A DNA stretch of 64,000 nucleotides from Saturnia japonica (Eukaryota; Arthropoda; Insecta; Lepidoptera; Saturniidae), in the NCBI GenBank assembly GCA_033032175.1, contig CM065322.1:4836001-4900000 (forward strand), written 5' to 3'. Under the pieces are notes generated by a model. That model searched no databases and was not told the origin of the DNA. It saw nothing but the letters and a program-made list of their open reading frames with translations. The position numbers and the translations under genes are program-made. Below are positions 57,781 to 64,000 of the stretch, piece by piece (position 1 is the stretch's first letter; every line of letters starts with the position of its first letter).

Positions 57781-58470
57781 AACATTTTGCTTTGTGGTTG
57801 ATTAATATATATTTATGTATACATGTACGGAGCTATGAGAAATGCTGTGTATTCCGATTAATAACATACGAATCAGGTATAATACTTATCTGAAATTATA
57901 ATAATACTGTTTAATTAGTAATATTGTTGGTGTATCCATTCAAATAAATACATTAAATAAAATATACAATTAGTATTATTCGGTCTATAAAAATAAAATG
58001 CTTCGTTGGCAAGCGCATCCAATGAGAACAGCTGGACCGTTTTATCTAATTATTTTTTTAATGTTAGTTATTTTCTGAATAAAGTTTATAGAGAATAAGA
58101 AAAATGTGAAAACTCACCCTTAGAATATGGAATATCGAGGAATACTTATTCGTAAATCTTATTTTGGTGTATTCGTTATGGCCTTGGAATTTTTTTCAGG
58201 AAAGAGAAATTAGGGTAGATGGCGCTGTAGTCGAGTTATAGGCTATTTGGAAGGAAAGAACGTCTATTTATATTGTTATAGAATTATAATTTTGTTTATC
58301 TTTACAAACTAAATAAATGTTAAAATAATAACCCTAATTAAATCATAAATAAATTGGTTTTTACTTGAAAACACACACTACACCCACATTACCATTTTAT
58401 TTTAATTAATTGTACTAATTATTTTTACATACAATTATTTTTACGTATGAAAAGCATTATAAAATCCCAG
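57781..58470. other. AT-rich non-coding DNA
   Basis: Nothing recognised. Confidence 0.4.
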
Positions 58471-58477
58471 AGGATGT

Positions 58478-58785
58478 GGGTGTTTCGTCTTCCAGACCGG
58501 ACATATTTCTTTTTTCTAGAAAAGTCAAATTTATAGTACTTGTAAAGTTTACTGTACAGTGGGAAACTAATATACCTAAAGACCACACAATAAAAATGAA
58601 TAAATATTACGATCTAAGTAATGATCTAACCAAAAACGGTTATGCGGTTAACTTATATGCGATAGAAGTGGGAGCGAGAGGTATACCAGCGAATACTCTC
58701 TATAACTTGCTAAAAGACCAATGGCCTGTCAAATCTGGCTTGGAAAGGAGGGTATCGCGAGCAGTCAAGCTGAGCGCTGATATGC
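58478..58785 (+). pseudogene. C-terminal domain of a reverse-transcriptase element, fragment
   Basis: The frame reads SSRPDIFLFSRKVKFIVLVK, then FTVQWETNIPKDHTIKMNKY, a YDLSNDLTKNGYAV block, and LYAIEVGARGIPANTLYNLL. The pattern RPD(I/L)x(L/F)..., E-L-T-V-P-W-E-x-N and E-V-G-x-R-G-x-P-A occurs at the C-terminus of some metazoan reverse-transcriptase proteins. Its RPD ... (E/K)xT layout suggests a PD-(D/E)XK-like nuclease, but here the position that is usually Glu is Lys (VKFTV), which would disable it. After about 58785 the frame (Ser/Ala-rich, to TGA at 58872) no longer matches. No transcriptase domain is nearby. The family assignment is from memory. Confidence 0.5.
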
Positions 58786-58874
58786 ATCCTATACCTACAC
58801 CTGGGTCGCAAGCCCTGGAGGCTGCTCGTGTTTCCTCCCTCTGCTACACGATGGACCTGGCACCCGCACGGTGA

Positions 58875-59056
58875 ATCCAAGGAATTCTATGATGCTTGCG
58901 ATACATAATATAAACATTTTATATACTTAACATTATACAATGCATTAAACATAAATATCAATATTTATATATTATCTTCAAGTATATTAGATAATTAAAT
59001 TATTATTATCTAAGTATCCAGTATTATTAAAATAAAGAATATAACCTATATATACA
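58875..59056. other. AT-rich spacer
   Basis: No feature. Confidence 0.4.
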
Positions 59057-59577
59057 TCTATAAAATTGAAGTATCTGTTTGTAATGTCAAAATAACAGAT
59101 TTTTTTTAACTAAATACATATGAAAGTATGTATATACAATACCTATAACAAAAAGCCCATATTTTTACTTTTTGTCTGTCTGTCTGTTTGATTCGGGTAA
59201 TCTCCGAAACGGTTGGACCGATTTTGACGGGACTTTCACTGGTAGATAGCTGAATTTATAGGAAGTAACTTAGGCCACTTTCATTTTAGAAAACGAATTA
59301 GGGTTCCGCACAAATAAAAAAAACTGGTCATGGTGAATCACTTCGGGTGCTTAAATGGCTTATGCTGAGTAAACCATAAGAGATATAGCAAATTAATGTA
59401 ATACATAATCATAGGCATTAAAAATACCTACAAAAAAGCCCGGGAGAGTATACATCTATCTTCTAAGGAACACCCACAATAAGCATTTTTGTCTTTAAAA
59501 TAGCCGGGAGCGGGGGAGCAAATTTCGCGCGGGCATTCTTTAGTCCACGTGAGCGAAGCCGCGGGCACAGAGCTTGT
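59057..59577 (+). mobile_element. Helitron-like family B element
   Basis: Starts A/TCTATAAAATTGAAGTATC and carries GTCAAAATAACAG, GGTAATCTCCGAAACGGTTG, GACCGATTTTGACGGGACTT, TGGTCATGGTGAATCACTTC and GCCGGGAGCGGGGGAGC. The end is GCCGCGGGCACAGAGCTTG/T, a changed form of GCACAGCTAG/T. 521 bp, close in length to 31471-31996. Confidence 0.7.
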
Positions 59578-60035
59578 TTATGAATATGAAAGAAAATTTA
59601 AACCATTTTTCATTTACGTTTTATAATAACATACGGATAATAATAATAATAAATATTCAAAACAATCTTTTATTTCACACTCACATTCTTTATGTAGAGA
59701 ATAGATTCGCATAATATCCAGTATTAGATTCAACTAAGTAGCGAATAGCGAATTTTGAATCGGTGAAACTAATACCAAATAATTAGGTACGGGAACCCAA
59801 CATGAGTGAACTAATTTAATATTACATATTATTACTTTATTACATTAAAGGAATACAGCCATTCGGCATTCTCATAAATCAATTTACCGTTAAGGATATT
59901 TATATTTACAATAATGAGGCCATTACAGCCGTACAAAAATTGCCATAGCGGACGGTATTTCACGTCCACAAGGCGGGGTATTGGTAAAGTTTTCAACTAG
60001 CAATAATCGCACCTCGGATAAACCTCATTGGTTAC
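59578..60035. other. AT-rich non-coding DNA
   Basis: Short AAT run near 59638-59652. Nothing else recognised. Confidence 0.4.
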
Positions 60036-60039
60036 GATA

Positions 60040-60560
60040 TTGCCTCTGCGCAAAGTTAACTGTTTCTCACCCACCGAATCGTCCCATCAATTGAAACGAA
60101 CAAAACGAAAGCGCGATCTAACTCGACGGTGGCGCCATCTTTTGGTGACAAACGCAATCCGAGCTGCCAAATCATCGGGGTGACGCGAGATATTGCACAA
60201 AGGAGCTCAAATTCAAATAACGAAAAAGAGAAACGATGCAAATATACATACGACGACGCGCGACGATTGGCCGAGAATGGTTGGCCGAATTTCTCCGAAC
60301 ATCAAAATTCGAATTGTAACGCGATCACGCACCATTGGACCGTTACTGCACATTTCAAAAATAGAACACACCGGCCATACTGAGTAGGTGGACAGTTCTG
60401 TTGGTTGACAGTAGCGGTACATGCCGCGATTATTAATCGGGTCTATTCATTTTATTATTGCATATAAAATATTCAGATGGCGAGCGAACGAACGCACACA
60501 TTCCACACTAAAATGACTATAAAAACGATTGCAGCGGTACGATGGCTTATTACTATTCAT
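60040..60560. promoter_or_regulatory. CpG-rich, repeat-free patch with TATA-like boxes
   Basis: Higher CpG than the surroundings and no repeat match. CCAAT/ATTGG motifs occur near 60028, 60264 and 60333. TATA-like boxes CATATAAAATA (60461) and CTATAAAAACG (60518) lie on the plus strand just before an ATG at 60541. Frames overlap on both strands (60056-60422), which speaks for composition and not coding. The 82-codon frame from 60541 has no family resemblance; it is rich in Phe, Leu and Tyr and could be chance. Confidence 0.3.
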
Positions 60561-60840
60561 TCTTAGAAAGTTTTGAAATATCAATAGTTTACGAAAATGC
60601 AATAAAAATCCTGTACGGGGACAAACAATTTTTAACTACATTCTTTAATAAGGGTTCAGCTCTTCTCTATCTTCTGCCTTTCTTTTGCCCTGTTAATATG
60701 ACACGACTCCCACTTTATCCTTCACTTGTTGGAAACAGCTTCATCTTGGTATTCTTCTTTCTCGCTTTCCTTTGTAATTGTTTTAAATAACTTGTCGTGC
60801 CACGTGTATCAAGTGTTCAATTAAAGTTATACATAATAAA

Positions 60841-61594
60841 CAATTTTTATATATTTATTTTATTTATTTCACAAATAAATTCATATACAAGTTATTGTTA
60901 TAGGCATATCCATATTTATATGTCTTATACAATAGAGGATGTAGTATATTGAAAAAAAAGATACCTTGTCCCGTCTTATATTATATTTTTATATTATTAC
61001 CAGCCAAACCCAGCCACGTTTCGCTGTGGCTGTCTGGTATTAATTATTAGAGAAGTAAAAATAATAAATGTATTCTAGCATTTATCAGACCTCGCGAAAC
61101 ACTTGGAATTTCCCATCCCAGTGGGAGCTTCTAGATAAAAGTTTATTTAAATAAACTCTTACATAGAAATTCAACATTGTTAGATATTTTTTTAAATTAT
61201 ATCAATAATCCAAATGAGGTTAGGAGAAAAAATTCAAAAAGTTTCCCGGAAAATTTTGCAAAATTCTGGAAAAACTGTAATAACTTTTTTATTTTAATTG
61301 TTATTGTACTGAATAAGAATTCAGTATAGGGGGCGCTGTGGTCATTTTATCAACTAATTGAAAGGGCAGAAAAAGTCTGCCGGGCTAGCTAGATTAATGC
61401 GATTATTTTTTTCATTTCGATCTAAAATAATAGAGTTTATTAATAATGACTAAAGCGCCACCTATCGAATCTTAACATAGACATGAACCCTTATCGTTAA
61501 TTCAAATAAATATACTAAGTAAATATGAACTCAATCGATCAAAAATCAAGTCATTGTGTAAACGTACACAATATTTTCTCATTTAAGAAGATAA
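60841..61594. other. AT-rich non-coding DNA
   Basis: A stretch near 61000-61050 (CCAGCCACGTTTCGCTGTGG) is locally GC-rich but unmatched. Nothing else recognised. Confidence 0.4.
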
Positions 61595-61886
61595 TCTATT
61601 ATTACCATTAATAAAATTGAAGTATCTGTTTGCAATGTCAAAATAACAGCTTTTTACTAAATGCATATGAAAGTATATACGATACCTAAAAACTGGTCAT
61701 GGTGAATCAATTCGGCCGCTTAAATGGCATTAAAAAGACCTACAAAAAGTCAGGGAGAGTATACGTCTATCTTCTAAGGAACACCCACAATAAGAAATTT
61801 TGACTTTAAAATAGCCGGGAGCGGGGGAGCAAGATTCACGCGGGCATTCTGCAGTCCACGCGAGTGAAGGCCACGAGCACAGCTAG
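61595..61886 (+). mobile_element. Helitron-like family B element with internal deletion
   Basis: Starts A/TCTATTATTACCATTAATA and ends CGAGCACAGCTAG/T. It has the first and last blocks of family B but lacks the middle (the TCTCCGAAAC, CCGATTTTGA and GGGACTTTCACTG blocks), so it is 292 bp instead of about 525 bp. The minus frame 61774-62001 is not a gene. Confidence 0.7.
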
Positions 61887-63360
61887 TGAGAAGTGTATTG
61901 AAAGGGAGACAAATGTATATGTAAGTATTGTCAAAAGTTAACAAAAATTTCTGTAAGTCTGTTTCAAACTCACAACCTTCAAGCCGGACTTTATTAAACA
62001 AAGTCGAATATTTCGCAAAGGGTGTCCTCGGGAAAAGCGTTTATCAAAAGTCCCTTGTTTTAAGCAGGCTATCAAAAACCATGTTATTTAGACCTCTACG
62101 TTGACAGCGATCTCGACTTTTGTCACACGTTGCGAGCGGAGTAATGGGTCAAATTAATCTGGTTGTTGTATCAAGCCATCATTTGTCATGTCAGATTTTT
62201 GTGATACGTCTCACGGAGTGATGGGCAGAGATTTGTGTAATGTTTACTACGCATAATATTCCTTATGGCTACTATGTATGCATAGTTATTTTGTTATCTG
62301 ACATTTTTAGGACGATTAATAATATAGTAGAAAGTTATGGTTTTTCTTTAAGTTATAAGTAGTTATTTGATATGATGAAGTTAACCGTCAATTTTAATAA
62401 TGTGAATTAACTTTACTGGCTTTATTATTTTTTAATTGTGTATACAGTCAATACCTTCGAATTATGTATCACAATGTTAATCGAGTTAATTCTACTGACT
62501 TTTTTTTTTTTAAATTGTGTGATGATAACTCAGCAGTGCATAAATAAACATTATTTTAATTCTAAACGTGACAAAAATAATTTAAGTTATGACTTCGAAT
62601 TTTTTGTAATAGCTTTTGCAAAAGTGTTTACCACAATCAGCGTTCTATTTCCTTGAAAGATGCAATATATCCTTTATGTAAAATATTCAAAAGTCAAGTC
62701 ACGTGATAATAAATAAATAACCTTATTAAACTTTCTTAGGACCAAATTAAAAAACAAACGCGTGAAAGCTAGTCAATATTGTCTAGCAAAAAATGAGAAA
62801 AAAAACAGTGAATTGTGGGTCCATAAGCAACCCCCGTAACAGAATAAACCCCCTTATAAATAAACATTATAACGTAACCACAAAGAGATTCATACTAAAA
62901 TATTCATTCCGAACGGGATTTTTTTAACTCGCTTCGCACCTCAGAGTTAATATTTCTTTTCCTTCATGATTCTCTTTCGGCTTTTCTTTTAGAATAAAAT
63001 TTACATATATCATTCGCGAATTTATTTGTATATGACAAGATTACAAGTATGTAGATTAGGTGTTAGTCTCCAAGGAATTCGTTCCTTTCAAGATTTTTTC
63101 TCGACGATTGTGAATGTTTCTGTAAAATAAATACAAGCTAAAAGTTTAAAACACTTTAACGAGACTATGGTGAAAAATACCGATAATAATTAAATGGGGA
63201 GAAACGATTATGTTTTATTTAAAACTTTTCCGTTTCAACCATTGTTATACGATTAATATACAGAACTACCAATAGACAGCGCTAGTAGTATTTAAAAACT
63301 TTAAAATAGATTGAGATTTACCTTTGTTCAACTACAACTATAAAACTAGGGGACAGATTT
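61887..63360. other. Non-coding DNA
   Basis: The frame at 62438-62656 is AT-rich and unsupported. No repeat matched. Confidence 0.4.
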
Positions 63361-63364
63361 TGTT

Positions 63365-63520
63365 TTTTTTTTGTTTTACTCCTTAGGTACTTGGTCCTTA
63401 TTAGAAAAAAAAAAAACGGTATCTTAATTCAATAAAAAAAAAAGTTTTAATAAACTATGATATTTTATAAGCATTACGCGTTCTTCTGACGTCCACGCGA
63501 CCGAAGCTGCGGCCACAGTA
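63365..63520 (+). mobile_element. Helitron-like family D copy
   Basis: Parallel to 4850-5003: TTTACTCCTTAGGTACTTGG, A-run, AAACTATGATATTTTATAAG, and GCGACCGAAGCTGCGGCCAC. The final AGCTAG is lost (ACAGTATAA). Confidence 0.5.
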
Positions 63521-63589
63521 TAAAATTGGTTTTCTGTCGCCTGGTATATTTTATTTATATTTAATATCATACGATGTATACCTATTTAT

Positions 63590-63765
63590 ATTCCACCCAG
63601 TCGACCGCCCCTACTCAACTAGCTTCCACCATCATATTAAAAATCTACCGCCAAACACCTCTGTGTTCTTTGAAAAAATGGCACATTTGTGTGCTCAGCA
63701 TGTTCCTCATCTTCTGCTACATCGTCACTTAATATCAGCTGAGATTGTAGTCAAACTGTTACCTT
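63590..63765 (+). repeat. SINE-like family I, 3' part
   Basis: ATCTACCGCCAAACACCTCT, GTGTTCTTTGAAAAAATGGC, TACATCGTCACTTAATATCA and GCTGAGATTGTAG follow the order of 35238-35355. Confidence 0.55.
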
Positions 63766-64000
63766 TTTTTTGTCAAACTTTAATATATACTGTATTAAAA
63801 GATTATGACCGAGTGAACTTTTACACATTATAACAAAAAGTCTACACGGTAAAGTTGCTTGCTACTTCTTGCGTTATAGTATACATTCGATATATATATT
63901 TTAAATGATTTATCACTGTTATCTCGATATAATATGCAAATTTAACAATATTTTTTGTATACCTATCGTTTTTATTTAAATAGATTAATTTTGTGTAAAT
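63766..64000. other. AT-rich non-coding DNA at window end
   Basis: Nothing recognised. Confidence 0.4.

Noticed and set aside
60541..60790. 82-codon frame after the TATA-like boxes
   Set aside because: Hydrophobic and AT-driven, with no homologous motif; not enough to call a gene.
1..64000. CRISPR arrays, phage or bacterial operons, toxin-antitoxin or defence systems
   Set aside because: No regularly spaced direct repeats, no dense prokaryotic frames and no ribosome-binding sites; the window is eukaryotic.

Overview
The window looks like nuclear DNA from a moth or butterfly. It is AT-rich, has almost no long open frames, and is packed with decayed transposable elements. Many of these have sequences familiar from lepidopteran genomes: the stretch ending GCGGGCACAGCTAGT, the CCGACTTCAAAAA-type repeat, poly-A-tailed short retroposons and tRNA-derived SINEs. 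I found no bacterial-style operon, no rRNA or intact tRNA gene and no CRISPR array. Order and species cannot be fixed without a search.

Layout. 1-8000: intergenic or intronic DNA with SINE-like and foldback repeats, a 320-bp MITE (4445-4765) and a jockey-like LINE scrap (6598-6775). 8016-9250: the best host-gene signal, a probable first coding exon on the minus strand (ATG at 8243) with a CpG-rich 5' flank. 9250-32000: mostly repeats, including Helitron-like copies, MITEs and an ATCGAT motif cluster. 32296-32470: a second, weaker candidate host exon on the minus strand. 32800-40000: more Helitron-like copies and a tandemly duplicated repeat (36780-37470). 40032-41611: a Tc1-like element whose transposase frame has full length and no indels but five stop codons. 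42700-50900: repeats and LINE C-terminal fragments. 51011-55669: a degenerate Ty1/copia retrotransposon (minus strand) with gag, protease, integrase, reverse transcriptase and RNase H regions still readable. It is interrupted by a SINE with a 10-bp target duplication, and its far end is abnormal. 55671-56380: a long inverted duplication. 56985-58785: a CR1-type LINE remnant and a fragment of another reverse-transcriptase element. 59000-64000: Helitron-like copies and a CpG-rich patch (60040-60560).

No gene network can be drawn here. The coding matter is almost all dead transposons. The two candidate host exons lie on the same strand 24 kb apart, and I cannot say whether they belong to one gene. 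No wholly new system is evident. The most unusual structures are the copia element with an inverted U3 end inside a 5-bp target duplication, the inverted duplication beside it, and the two orphan exons.
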